A DNA stretch of 64,000 nt from Dichotomocladium elegans. Taxonomy: Eukaryota > Mucoromycota > Mucoromycetes > Mucorales > Lichtheimiaceae. The DNA lies in NCBI GenBank assembly GCA_025716815.1, contig JAIXMN010000028.1:124001-188000 (forward strand). The letters are read 5' to 3'. Positions within the stretch are counted from its first letter, which is position 1, and each line of letters begins with the position of its first letter. The position numbers and the translations under genes were made by a program. The notes under the pieces were generated by a model. The model was not told where the DNA came from and made no database searches. It saw only the letters and a list, made by a program, of their open reading frames with translations. Below are positions 24,031 to 36,079 of the stretch, piece by piece.

Positions 24031-24930
24031 CTATAGTGCGGTTATGTGTTGAGCGACCAACATTGTACTTGCAGATAAGGAACCGGCAATTGAGATATAG
24101 ACCATCTGCTTGTCCATTCTCTTCTCTGCCTTTGTACCCCTTGTTTCATGCGACAATAATTGGTTTTCCCCGTTCGTATAATCGCTGTGTCGGACTATTC
24201 TCATGTTGACGGTACGAAGCAGATCCGGGAAAAGCTTATTTGTAAGGATGAACGTAACGAGATCTAATCGCGCACGCTTGAAGTGCAAAAAGGTAGCTTT
24301 CTTAAGACTTTCCAATGAGCCTCAATTAGCACGGTAGTCCTCGAAGATGGAATTCTTCCTGGAAATGAGCTTCTAATAACATCTTTTGGAAGTTGGGACA
24401 GTACCACTGTCTATAAAGGTACGCCCATGCATCGTACAGATCGTTATCAATGGAATTGAGATAAAAGTCGCTCAAGCAGAAGCAAACCGAAGCAAAAACG
24501 TCATATTTCTTGATATGCCACTGCTCTGATATAGTTGTTACTGATATCATGCACTTATGATCTGCCGCATGCTTCTCAGAAGATGGGATCTTGACGCAAT
24601 GCTGATGAATATATACCCGAGAACTCGTCTGCAAGTGATGTCGGATATTGCTGGTACTTTTATTTCAATCAAGTTTGTGGCATGCGATCAAGGGTATCAG
24701 GCCATCAGTATATAGTACTTCCGGTTCAATAGAGGCAATTTACGCGTGTGATAATCTGAGCCGTTTGCATGAGCGTCGATAAACATACAATGAAAGGATG
24801 TTGTGAGCAGATCGAACCTTTTACTCTGTTTGTCACACAGCAGCCTGTACTGCTTAAATGATGCTCTCTTCCCATCCGGCTCACCTATAGGATGCTTCCC
24901 ACTCCATTCATCGACTGGAGAGTGGCTCAA
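24031..24930 (-). pseudogene. Decayed Mutator-like (MULE) transposase relic
   Basis: Reading the minus strand from 24930 down, successive broken frames give LYDAWAYLYRQWYCPNFQK (near 24400) then ESLKKATFLHFKRARLDLVT and FILTNKLFPDLL (near 24300-24200). The order and the W-Y-W pattern followed by an ESxW/HFKRxRxDL block match MULE transposases I remember from Mucorales genomes. Stops and shifts separate the blocks, so it cannot encode a working protein. The family assignment rests on recall, not a search. No terminal repeats were found. Confidence 0.5.
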
Positions 24931-26100
24931 GGATCTTGCTTATCGCATCTTAACCCTGCGACAACAGGACCGGAATGTTCTTTTGGGGGAAATTACAGGA
25001 GTCAGCTTTTGCACTACAATTCACTCGTGGCTTCTCGAGCCATCTACTACACATTTCTATGGGTCTATTATTAAAAAAGAAATCATGAGTCCTCATACTG
25101 CAATTTTTTTGGAATAGTTTTTAAATATCCTTCCCTGCCAACAGGTTCCCAGCGAGAAATTCCACCGGGAGCGTCTGCCTTTATCAAGCAACAAGCTGAG
25201 CAGCATATATGTAGCCAGCAGCGGCTGGCAGCAACCAAACAACCATGATGGCATGATACAATGCAAATCATGAGCTACTCCACTGCTAAGCTATAGTCAT
25301 ATTCCGCGAACAAAAAGGTTCCACTGGTTGAATAGCCCGGGGGAAAATCCAATAGGCCACGATATCACAATGACATGGCAAGAGTGCGCCAATACAACAT
25401 CGCGTCAAAGCCTTAAAAACATAAAATGCTGAAAACCGTGCACCAATGTCAACTTGAATGCCTTCAGAAATCATGTCACCCGGCTACTATGTCCAAGTTG
25501 CACAGTATAGTTTGAAAGAGCATTCAAGTCTGTAGGCATAGGAAACAAAGAAGACCGGATGTTAGGTTGCAAGAAAGTCCTGTATTTCGAGATGGTCTAT
25601 TGCACAATGCATAATCTCCTTACAATAAACGTCTTCTGTGATGACCACGCATCAGAAGATATAAAAAAAAACTATTGAAAAAGGTTGTCATGAATGACAC
25701 CTTCTCAAACAAGAGAGAGTACGCCGGGACCGAGTACTCTGTGCTCAACTATAAGTTTTACATATTTTAGCGTATCTCGACTCATGATGGCTATTGCGTG
25801 CAGTAATATCAACGCTACTTGTGGACATTGATCACAAATAAATTATGCATATGTGATAGGCCGTCGCATCTACTTTCTATAATACTGGACAGTGACCGTC
25901 TCTTCTATGTTCTCGTCCGGTAATGCTGACTTGTTTTTTACTGCAGACTGTAAACCGTATCAATACTTTTAGGCTTGAACAGCCGCGCACACGCGTACTT
26001 TCCGAGATAGATTAAAACCATAATATGGGCATCCATATAAACTTGTATTGGTGTGCATGCCTTATCCCTATTCATCTCCTCCTTTTGCTGCTTCTATAGT
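24931..26100. repeat. Repeat-derived stretch sharing segments with 33.0-33.9 kb
   Basis: The segment at about 25290-25370 resembles 33740-33830 (TAAGCTA...CATATtcCGC-AAC, then a GGGAAAAT block). The 24655-24700 segment resembles 33125-33170 (GCTGGTA...TCAATCAAGTTTG, then CATGCGAT). The order is conserved. Both regions look like old copies of one element. No intact gene is present. Confidence 0.35.
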
Positions 26101-27863
26101 TTACCGCTCATTTCCAACATCCGTACGCCACGCATTGTTCATGACCCCACGTAGATTCCAAACTGGGAGCTCTTGCTGAATGTTACCGGCCGTGTCCACT
26201 ATGATGTATCGTATTAAATTCTGAGTCGTGCCTTACAATATCTGCTCGATCACGCTGTTCCTTACTTGCTCGGGACATAATGCGTATATTTTCTTGGACC
26301 TCTACGTTCGCCTTCCATATACACCAACTCCAAGTATAAGCGCTATTGCGCTCACTCTCCGGCTGCGTATGAAGCTCAGCCTGTACCCAAGTCTTCCCAT
26401 TATCGCCCGAAACGTCTAGCATATGTGTAAAGAAGTATGCCCTCTACGCCGTTAATTTTTATTATACACCTACCAACACGCTGGATGCCGCGGCCACCGC
26501 CTGACAAGGCATAGCCATATACTTCATGTTTTTGTCCTGATGGTCGTGTATGGCGACCTTCTGGAGGGTCACATACGTACGATTGTACATTATACTCACC
26601 GAGTGCTGGGGTCTTTGACCAGTATGGTTCTGCCTCTTCCTTTGTGGCCACCTATGTATTCGACCATCATGAGATGAATTTTTGCTCTCCCTCATCAGTC
26701 CTGCCTTGCGCAAGTGCACAACCAGGATTTGACTTACGTTCTCCGGAAGGATTTTGTAGTCGCGCTTTTGGTAATATGAGGTCGATTCTCGGTCTTGGAT
26801 GCGGACGGTTGAAAGATACTTGACGGAACGCGCGCCAATATATCCCGGAATGACGACCCGCAGGGGATAACCGTGATCACGTGACAGTGGCTTCCCATTC
26901 ATCTACGCATTATTTAGACAGGGGTCATTCAATAGCGATCATGGTGCGTAAAGCCACGGATCCCAACGCATCTACCTCGTACACAAGCAGAACATCACCG
27001 AACTCGTCTCTATTTCATTTTAGATATGTCGGTTGTTATTATCTTCCGGATTAGTGTGTACTTACAAGGCTTTTGACAATGGGACCGAGGCTCCATAGTG
27101 CGCGTCTTTCTCCACCTATGTAGTGATAATTGCAGAGTAGCGTTTGAGTTCGCGCGGTTCTGTCTATAGACGAATAAATATGATACGCACCGGCTGGGCG
27201 GCTTCAAATGCAACGTGGAGCTTGGGGTTATGTCCTAGCGTTGGAGAGACGCCCAAACTTTCGAGGACGTCTTTGAGGCGGCACCCAGCATATACGGCGT
27301 TTCCTACAGCACCTGGGCCCCATACAATCTAGGCGACTCCGCCTTGAGCATTCCGTCACATTTGTCTATATTGCCATTGATTACCCCTGCTGTCGGTTTC
27401 ACATCGTTCAATCCGTTTCTTCGGTTGCCCTATATGCATGACACGCGCATCCTCTCATTTTTAACACATGTGCGTAGAATGACGAACAATAACCCGCTCA
27501 CTCGAATATTACCGCACACTATAGATGGATGTCAATCTCAGACTAAAGATACTGGGAGGGGTAAAGATATAGCAGACCGCTGACCTGCATGGCCATCGTA
27601 ATACTCGTCTTTTTGAATTTCTCCTTCAGATCCATCACCGAAAACGACACAGGTGCATCCGTGATACCAAGCCCTTCAAAGCAGATTCGATGGGTGGACT
27701 CATCAAGACTAGGTACCGGTCCATGAGTTCGGCAAAAGAAAAGGCGTTCGGGAGTAATGAAATGCTGGATTAGTTGGCCGAGCTCTGGTTCTGCATTGTA
27801 GGGAAATTCCTTATGGACCAAAAGGTCTTTTTCACTGCGGCTAGGTTCATCTGAAGCGTCCAT
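26101..27863 (-). CDS. Sulfite oxidase-type molybdenum enzyme (no cytochrome b5 domain)
   Basis: Ten exons (27585-27863, 27513-27518, 27385-27429, 27191-27328, 27066-27115, 26976-27009, 26738-26902, 26474-26651, 26266-26415, 26101-26198) sum exactly to 381 codons, 380 aa. The Mo-pterin domain has [55 protein letters not shown], and [20 protein letters not shown] with [10 protein letters not shown]. The dimerisation domain has [20 protein letters not shown] and [12 protein letters not shown]. It oxidises sulfite to sulfate. The b5 domain of animal enzymes is absent and there is no SKL-type end (GNER), so location is uncertain. The 6-nt exon encodes Cys-Ala of CAGNRR, including the Mo-ligand cysteine. 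Confidence 0.93.
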
Positions 27864-28425
27864 AAACCACAAAAAAAAAAAAACTCTGTCGAGGGAAGAT
27901 GAAAAGAGGAAAGGAAGAAGGATGGGCAGGGATGTCCGCGCCCTCCCAAATATGAACTATCTTTGACGTCAAGAATCCCCCTTCCCTATTTCGGAATGAA
28001 GGGTTTTCCAAAATACGCACGCTCCAACTGAATGGCTAGTAGCTATGCTAGTGCTCTTACTCTACATGGAGCGAGGACTAGGTAGTTGAGCTGCTGTATA
28101 AACTTCAGTATCTGATTCACTAATGATTTATTCCTATCACGGTTGTATCATAAATTTACACCACCATGCATGCACATAGTGGGGGTGTTATCTGCTCAAC
28201 AATAAGAGGGAGCAGTTGTTTTACCTTGCTCACTGGGAGATGATATGTACTGATCTGTATATAACCGTTATCTTCCCGATAATATGTAGCAGGACAAATG
28301 GTCCTATTCGATCGACCACCGCTGTGCGACCGGCTTTTCTTCTCTCTCGCCGCTTGCAGCGCTTCCCAGCGGATTCATCAAGTGAGATGTAGATGAAGCT
28401 GCTCCTGTTGAGTGGGATACTATAA
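27864..28425. other. Intergenic, no gene seen
   Basis: Tandem spacer between UPF0658 (3' end) and sulfite oxidase (5' end) on the minus strand. It starts with a 13-base A run (27870-27884) just upstream of the sulfite oxidase ATG. No repeat or RNA gene recognised. Confidence 0.45.
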
Positions 28426-30039
28426 TCAAGAGCACTTTAGATATTTCTTCATTGGGTACGTTTTTATAAATAAAAACAAAAATGAAGCCCTACAATGATT
28501 GATCAAGCCCTGATTGAAGTTTCGAAGACAAAGAATGGAGATCGGAACTGTCACCTATGTAAACGAGGGAGAGGAGGGGGCGGATAGAAGTCATCAAATT
28601 GCATTTAGTGAATCTATCTCAGCTAACCAACCCCCAAAAACCACATCTCTTTTGCTTACCACAATGAGCGCGATATCAACACATACTAAAACATAGCGTG
28701 AGAATGTGTAAGGAAGTCCCAGGTGTGCACTTGACTGATTGACTTACAGAAGAATGTCAAGAATGCCCTGGATCCAATGTATCGTTGCGGCTGCTGTGAT
28801 ATCTGGACCAATATATAAATGAAATAGCCCATTGTTGCCATAGAAAATGCCATGAACGCGTAAAGATGAATTTTGCATTCACATCTTAGCTGTGGTTTGG
28901 GAGGGGTGATAATACTCAGTGAATCGTTTGCGATCCTCCTCCTTCCTTTAACAGTGTGCGTATAGATGTACTTACTCCCCAGTAAGCCAGGAGGAGCATT
29001 GCTACCGTCACCAAGCAGCTGAGGAACACGTGCTCGACAAGTTTATTGATCAGCTCAGACGTCTCCTCTGGCGTGTCGGCTTCGGGCCACCAAGCAACTA
29101 CGAGGAGCGCCAGGTACTGAACTGAAAAGCCAAGAAAGAAGAAAAAATCAAACTTGAGAAGCATCATAAAAATCTGATACATCTTGTATCGATCTGGTGG
29201 AAATAGTAATAGTCATAATAGTAGTAACAGGTGCATTTTTTATTAGTCTCCTTGTTTGATTTCCTATGTACCACCGCATACGCACACAGAGAGCGAGCGA
29301 TCCTCCAAATTCCCCTTTCGTCCATACCTCTCATGGCCAGGTCAGCTCCGATCTTTTTGTAAATATGCCAGCCGAATTCCAAATAGAGTTTATAGGCTAG
29401 AAAGAGGAAGCCCATAGTGCTCATGGTCATGACGCATATCTGCGTAATCTCTGCCCAGCTTGAGGCGTGCAACGAGTTCCCCAACAATGTCAGCACTTTG
29501 GAATCCGTCGTGTTGTCAAAAAGATTGGTAGATTGATGGAATTGAATGATTGAGTATGCGCTCATGCCAATCTCAAAGGCCGCAAGCGCAATCAACTCGA
29601 TCGTGTTTTTTTGATAAACCTATTTTTGTCTGGCTATGTAAGTTGCTTGTACCGGTCGATATACATTGTTGGAAATACGATAAAAAGACGGACAAAAACA
29701 AGAAGGGCATACCGCATCGATAACGAGAATCAAGGTGAAGACTTGTGCAATTATAAAGAGCGAATAATAGACGAGTAGAGAGCGCGCATTTGCATAAGCT
29801 GTAAGAAGGCTGGGCTCATTGAAGCGATGTCTGTAAATGAGATTGACGGATATGGTGTGGTAGTTGAATATAACCGCTTCCAAGATAATCGCAAGCACGG
29901 CCTGCACGGCGATATTGATAAAGATGGCCCGTGTCCATTGAGACTCGCCAAACTTTGACAGTAGCTGTCAATATTCATTCTCGAAAAGTAGGTACACAAC
30001 AGCTGGGGGCTGACTTACGATACGAGGAAGAATCCACAT
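28426..30039 (-). CDS. UPF0658 Golgi apparatus membrane protein
   Basis: Seven exons (30019-30039, 29713-29964, 29328-29619, 28976-29193, 28748-28889, 28660-28685, 28426-28554) give 359 aa. Multiple membrane spans are evident: [37 protein letters not shown], then a [19 protein letters not shown] segment, [51 protein letters not shown], and a C-terminal LRNFNQGL. The KIGAD...MYQIF...LKFDFFFF block is the signature of the fungal UPF0658 family (S. pombe SPAC1952.10c type), annotated as Golgi membrane proteins of unknown role. All junction phases agree. Its start is 152 bp from the stop of the HP1-like gene. Confidence 0.85.
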
Positions 30040-30190
30040 TTCTTATTCTTCACGGCGGTGTATGATGGAAATGAAAGACAGAAAAGAAGCAAGAGAAAGT
30101 GGTGAAAGGAGTAATGCGCGAAAAAATAGAGAGATAGTTAGCGAGAGAGAGGGAACGCCCACATCGGGTTCAAGGGACGTTCACTGCACA

Positions 30191-32224
30191 TTAGTGAAAT
30201 GTCATGCGGGCTTCATAGTACAGCACAACCTAGAGGAGATAGTTATCAAAACGTCTTACGCACGTTGATGATGCTACAACTATACGTACAAGTTCAGGAC
30301 AGCGTTCATGAAGTTCTTGGATGGCATGAACTGTCTTGTCCGTATTCATCCTAATAAGTGGTTCAATGAGATCAAGGAGTTACAAAACCTCCCCCTTTTT
30401 TCCTGAAGCAAATAGAAAGAAGATTACCAGCTGACGTATGCCAATGCTTGATCAGTTCCGGTGATCTTGTGGATGAAATGGATTGCTCTCAATTCCTTTT
30501 CCCAGACTGTGTCTGGCTTCGGATAATTTCGCCCATATGCTAACTGGAAACCTTGATTGCGATAAGTAGGAATAATGCTATTTTCGTCGATATTGTTCTC
30601 CTTGAGGCGGTCTGCGAACCGCCGTAATGCCGCCGGCACTTGGGGAGGATGAGGAATAAGAGGTACATTAATAGGAACAGTTATATTCTTTTGGAGCCAG
30701 TAGGCAGCGCAAAGCTTTGGGCAGCTTCTGTTTGCCAAATTCAATAATATTGTCCAGTAGGTCTGGTACTTAAGGCCGACATGAACTTACTTGTGAATTA
30801 CTTTTGCCGGCTCCCACGTGTTTTCCTTCGAGTCATATCCAACCCATTTAATGTAGTATTTGACTGCATTACTCTATGTCATCCCATTGTCCTTTCGTCA
30901 GTAATCAATCTGAAATCAAACTTATAACTGAGTTACTCACTCGATACACCTTGTGTGCGACAATGGCCTCAACCTCATACTCGTCCTCGTTATTCGCAGC
31001 TTCTTTACCAGTATCTGATATTTTTTCGGTTGTAGTGCTCTCTTCAATCGTCCCATCAATTTTTTCTCCGGAGCTATCTCCAACTTCCTCCTCCTGGCTT
31101 TCTTCAGAAGCCACCACACCCGTAAATTTCTGTCGCTTTGTGGCCGCAGTATCAAAAGCAACTCTATTGCGTCGTTTCCGGGAATCGTCTCCCGTGGTCG
31201 GGTTATCCTCGTCCGCCGATATCATGATACCCTTCCTTCTCGGTGGTCCCGCGGCTTGATCATTATTAGTTGTGTTAGTTGCAGACGGAGCGGGCTTATG
31301 GTGAGGGTATAAATCTTGTTGACTGCTTCGACTGGAATTCATGACAGCAACGGTTGGGTTTGCCGGCGATTCTACTGGGATCACGTTGGGTTTATTTTGA
31401 TGGATAAGTGTTTCGCTGGAGTTTGTGAGGGGCGGTAAGGAAGATATTCGCCCAATCCTCCCACTACATGTTTCTGTAGTGGTCGATGGTGGGAGAGGTG
31501 GTTCAGAGTTCCTCTCGCGACACGGACCGATAGGAGGAGTTGTCGAGATGCTGATACCATGTTCATGTATAGCAACAGCAGCTGCGGCGTCCTTTCCTTC
31601 TGTTCCAAGAGAAGAATGTGGAGGCTTTATCTCAGCCATGTTTGATCGCCCTCTTTCAGGAGCCAAGAAAGCTGGATAGAGTTCTGTGGTATCTAACGCG
31701 CGGGCGGTCGCGATCTTGGCCGTTGCGCTGGCAACTCTGGCGCTACGCCGCCTGCTAGGAATTTTGTTGGCTGCACTTACTGATCTCACGCGAGAAGATG
31801 TATTAATTGTTACTGGTGCAGGCGCCACATTGTTAGTTTGAATGCTGTCAAACTGATGTTGCCCATGCTTAGATAAACTTCGCGGATTCTCTGGGAATTC
31901 TGACGAGACATGGATGGATTGCTGGATCGATAAGATATTGTTATCGGTTAAGATTTCCGCATGTTTTGCAAAAACGGTTTGGTGTTTGTCAGAAGCCATT
32001 TGCAACTTGAGTGTTGGGAGATAAAAACAACAAGTAGCATTCTTGTTTGTGTGAGACTGTTTATGACATAAATAATATGCGGATCTCCCTTTTGAAGCAT
32101 CCGACTTTGGAACCGTATAACAAGCCCTGTCAACTATGCCACGCTTAACTGGAGGACAGCAGACAATTCTTAATGTTCTCTTTGGGCCATCTTCTCCGGT
32201 CTTGTCTTTCTTTATATTCGCCAT
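30191..32224 (-). CDS. HP1-like protein: chromodomain plus chromoshadow domain, long N-terminus
   Basis: Five exons (30941-32224, 30791-30873, 30428-30727, 30290-30350, 30191-30229) give 588 aa. Residues 1-410 are low-complexity, Ser/Thr/Pro-rich with basic patches (PSRRRSARVAS, SRKRRNRVAF). The chromodomain at about 420-475 reads DEYEVEAIVAHKVYR, YYIKWVGYDSKENTWEPA, then CPKLCAAYW; the aromatic-cage Tyr, Trp and Tyr are in place. The C-terminal chromoshadow domain has ELRAIHFIHKITGTDQALAY, HERCPEL and ends VVLYYEARMTFH. Such proteins bind H3K9me and self-associate to build heterochromatin (Swi6/HP1). The unusually long disordered N-terminus is the main oddity. All introns GT-AG with matching phase. 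Confidence 0.9.
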
Positions 32225-33050
32225 GAGAACGAACACGTGTTTGTGATCGATGTTTTAGGACTTGATTAATAAAAAGTACCTATTATAGTCTTGCTGGTAA
32301 TGGTAACGATCGCATACGCGTACTATTTTTTTTTTCAATTCTCGACTCTACGATCGATGGGTTAGGACTATAATTCCGTATTCACTACATCCAGCTACAT
32401 ACTTACAAAAAATGAACCCTACGCTGGTGTGACTATGGTGTGTGTTGTATTCCGTTCCTGTATATTCCTGGAACTAACCTTATGAAATAGTCAATTGTAG
32501 CAATCAACCGAGAACCAGAAATTTCTGAAGCAGCTGCAATGATGGGTCATCCATGGACTTGCGACCAAGTTACATGATTGCGCCACCATTAAGACGTCGT
32601 CTCCGATGACGACCCTTTGGATCAATACTCAGTACTGTGATTGCCCTGCAGCCGCAACTATACAAGCAAGGATGCTGTGGTGACGGATAGCTCAGCTTTT
32701 CTCATCATCTTCGCTTTTACTCTGCGGGTCTTACATCAAAGACGACTGATCGACTTTCGTCAATACAATATATAAATAATATTCTCGTTCAATTTATCGA
32801 GTATTTCAGTTTTATACTTCTTAGCGACGTTGCTAGGTTCCATTTCATGCTGCTTCAGCTCATTGCTACGATGCTTAAATATGTATTCCATGCTAGTGAT
32901 GTACCAAAGGCATCCCAAGCACCAACGTCAGCTCATAAATTCGATGTTGTCTAGGCCAATGTACTCTGTGTGGTTGCACTCTAATCCTCCGATTCTTTCA
33001 TTGGAATAGCTATTGTTGAAAGATGACGAAGTATATATTCTATGTGGGAA
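32225..33050. other. Intergenic, no gene seen
   Basis: Upstream of the HP1-like gene. AT-rich segments at 32320-32340 and 32760-32800; only short frames, no recognised motif. Confidence 0.4.
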
Positions 33051-33905
33051 TTAAAAGTATGAAGAGATTATACTTTCTTATAAACGGTATGAACAGGTAG
33101 TCTCTGATACTGTAAATAACACAGGATGCTGGTATAATCCTTCAATCAAGTTTGCGTCATGCGATGATGAATACTGCACAAGATTACTGGCAAAAGAGGC
33201 ACCTGGATGATCATTAACTCTGAAGTGCAATGTTGCTATCGACAATGTACATAAAATGTACGTATCTTGATTTGCCGGTGACATATCGTCAAGTTCTAAG
33301 AAAAACATTCTTAAAGCGTTTGGTTACTGCACCTTCAGGTTCGATGAAAGCTGCTCCTGTGAAGTCAGTGAAGCGCAAAGGAACACAGTCCTTGCTGTTG
33401 ACCATGATGCATGCTGAGGCGCCCAGTGATCTTGATGTTGCTTCGAGGAGTATGACGTGTGATTCCAGGATAACGGTGACAAATGGAATGTTTTAGCCAT
33501 AAGCGATTGTACAGTACCAATCAAACACGATAGTAAGTCAATGGCTTACGCCGCACTTCGATCAATAGGAGTGCTCGAAATCTGTATGGTCCGCACTGTT
33601 TGACAAAGAAGCAGACTCTTTCTAGACAAATAAATTAGTCGACTGAGTCAACCAAAAAAACGCTTCTGATATGCCTTATAACAGCTTTGCTTAATCACTT
33701 TCCAGAGCTTTGTTGATATCGCGCAATTCGATAAGCTAAACTATTTTTCATATCCCGCAAACGAAAGCTCCTCCGCTGGCTTGAAATGGATGGCCTGCCA
33801 GGGAAAATATCCTGTAGAACACGCGGAGCTCAAAAACTGGTATTTCGGCCTGCCTGCTTGCAGGTTCCCCTTTCAACCTGAACAAGTGCTTTGTGACATC
33901 GCGCC
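33050..33905. repeat. Old repeat copy related to 24.6-25.5 kb
   Basis: Shares two co-linear blocks with the stretch downstream of the MULE relic (see 24931-26100). Frames on both strands are broken. The right edge abuts the ATG exon of delta-COP. Confidence 0.35.
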
Positions 33906-33907
33906 CA

Positions 33908-36011
33908 ATGGTAAAAGGATCTTCCCATCTATTTAACCCATTTTTTATCCTACTTATCAGGGATGCCATTGAAATTAGGTGGTTCTAGCAGCATCGGTTG
34001 TAACTAAGAGCGGCAAAGGTAGGCGAAAGCGCCATTGTTGCACGTCATCATGTACAGAGAAGACTTACACGAATCAGCCGTCATCTCTCGTCAGTTTCGC
34101 GAAATGCAACGCTCTCGCATTGAGGGATTGCTCGCCTCGTTTCCCAAGTTAACGAGCACGGGACAGCAGCACACGACCATCGAGACAGAACATGTCCGCT
34201 ACGTGTACCAGCCTCTGGAAGAACTCTTCATGGTCCTCATTACTAATCGTCAAGTAATTATCGCAAACATCCTCTCCATCAGGAGGAAACGCAGTCGTTT
34301 GTGCTAATAGCAATAACCGACATAGTCCAACATTTTGCAAGATATCGAGTCGCTTCACCTCTTTGCGCGTGTTGTCACCGATATATGTCGTTCGTGCGAC
34401 GAGCAAGATATTCTGCGCAACGCATTCGAATTGTTGTGCGCATTTGACGAGATCATTTCGGAAGGCTACCGGGAGAACGTGAACCTTTCTCAGGTTAAGA
34501 GTATCATTGAAATGGAGAGTCACGAAGAGCGGATACAGGAGATTATTGCCAAGGTGATCTTACAGTGTTTCAGAGGCGGCTTTAAGGAGAGCGGGCGCAT
34601 TAGGATGGCGATTAGCTCAACTTCATCTTTTCTTTTCTTTACAGAATAAGGAACAAGAGGCCAAAGAGGAGCTCAAAAGACGTGCGAAGCAATTCGAGAT
34701 GCAGAAGAAGGAGGCCCAAAAACGCGGCCAAGGCTTCATGCAGGGCAACTTCAGCTCTCAGAGCACCAATAGCTACATGGGCGGTCGTTTCTCCCCCGCA
34801 CTCGAGAATACTACTCAATCTGTGATTGACTCGCCTTCTTTCAACAGTCGTTCGTCCACACCAACCGCATCCACGTCCAAGGCCAAGGGTATGCAACTTG
34901 GTCGCAAATCAAAGGGCACCGATCTGCTTGAGGCCATCAAAACGGAGGTTGAGGAACCTCTTCTGAAGACTTCTCGGCAAATAGGATCTGCAAGCACAGT
35001 GAAAGACCAGGAAGGGTGAGTCTTACCGCGAGAAAAGTGCCATGTTGGACGTCGTTGGGTGGTGAACTGAAAAATATGCCAATGACTACAGCATCCATGT
35101 GTCGATTGAGGAACATGTCTCTTTGGCAGCTACCCGGGACGGTGGACTTGAGCAGATGGAAGTCCGAGGGGCTCTCACATTACGAGTTGGCGATGACGGC
35201 AGCGCACGCGTCCGTCTCACTCTCCAGACTGCAGATGATCCGGCTATAAGTTTCAAGGTAGATTTCTGTGGGGAGAGATGATCAGCAGATGACTGGGTGC
35301 CACATGCTGACACCCATCACAATAGACCCACCCCAAGGTGGATAAGAGCATGTTCAAGAGTGATAAGGTCATTCAGATGGGAGACACTTCTCGTCCCTTC
35401 CCCGTTCATCAAAACCTCGAGGTCTTACGATGGAAGTTCAGCACACGAGATGAGACTGCTGTGCCATTGTCTATCAACTGTTGGCCATCCCCTGCGGGCG
35501 ACGGCACTTGCGACGTAAACATCGAATATGAACTGGAGGCCGATCATCTGGAATTACGTGATGTGGTTGTATCTATTCCGTTACCGTAAGTCGTCAGTCA
35601 GTAGCATAGAATGTGCTAATTAATGGGATGCTAATCATAACATAACATGAACTATCTATAGTGGTGAACCCTCTGTGACTGTACACAGCGCTGACGGATC
35701 CTACTTTGTCGACCGCCAACGCCGAGTACTTGACTGGCAGCTGCCTTCCATCAGTAGCGCTAATAAGTCTGGATCCCTCGAGTGTAACATCCCAGGCGAA
35801 GATGCAAACGAGTTCTTCCCGGTTGTAGTGTCCTTTATCAGTGACCGCCTCATCTGCGACGTTGATGTAAGTAGATCGCCTAGATACAGTAAAAATCAGG
35901 TCGACTTAGCCAGCTGTATAGGTTCTTGATGCGGATAACCTGGAAAGTAACGGGCCGGCAAAACTTACTAAGGAAATACTCCTTGTTTCCGATGACTACA
36001 CTATTGGATAG
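33908..36011 (+). CDS. RET2: Coatomer subunit delta (delta-COP, archain)
   Basis: Nine exons (33908-33910, 33979-34018, 34078-34253, 34326-34553, 34645-35015, 35092-35257, 35326-35585, 35662-35866, 35922-36011) sum to 513 codons, 512 aa, the normal delta-COP size. The longin domain starts [13 protein letters not shown] and continues [20 protein letters not shown] and [14 protein letters not shown] charged helix and linker follow. The C-terminal mu-homology domain has [41 protein letters not shown] and a final VSDDYTIG. It is part of the COPI coat for Golgi-to-ER retrieval. The first coding exon is just ATG followed by a GTAAAA donor; no other in-frame ATG precedes VVLAAS. Confidence 0.93.
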
Positions 36012-36079
36012 ATAATTCTCTCAAAGCATTAAACACCTAAAATCGCGAACATTTAATCTTTTCTAAGGAAGACCCATCT

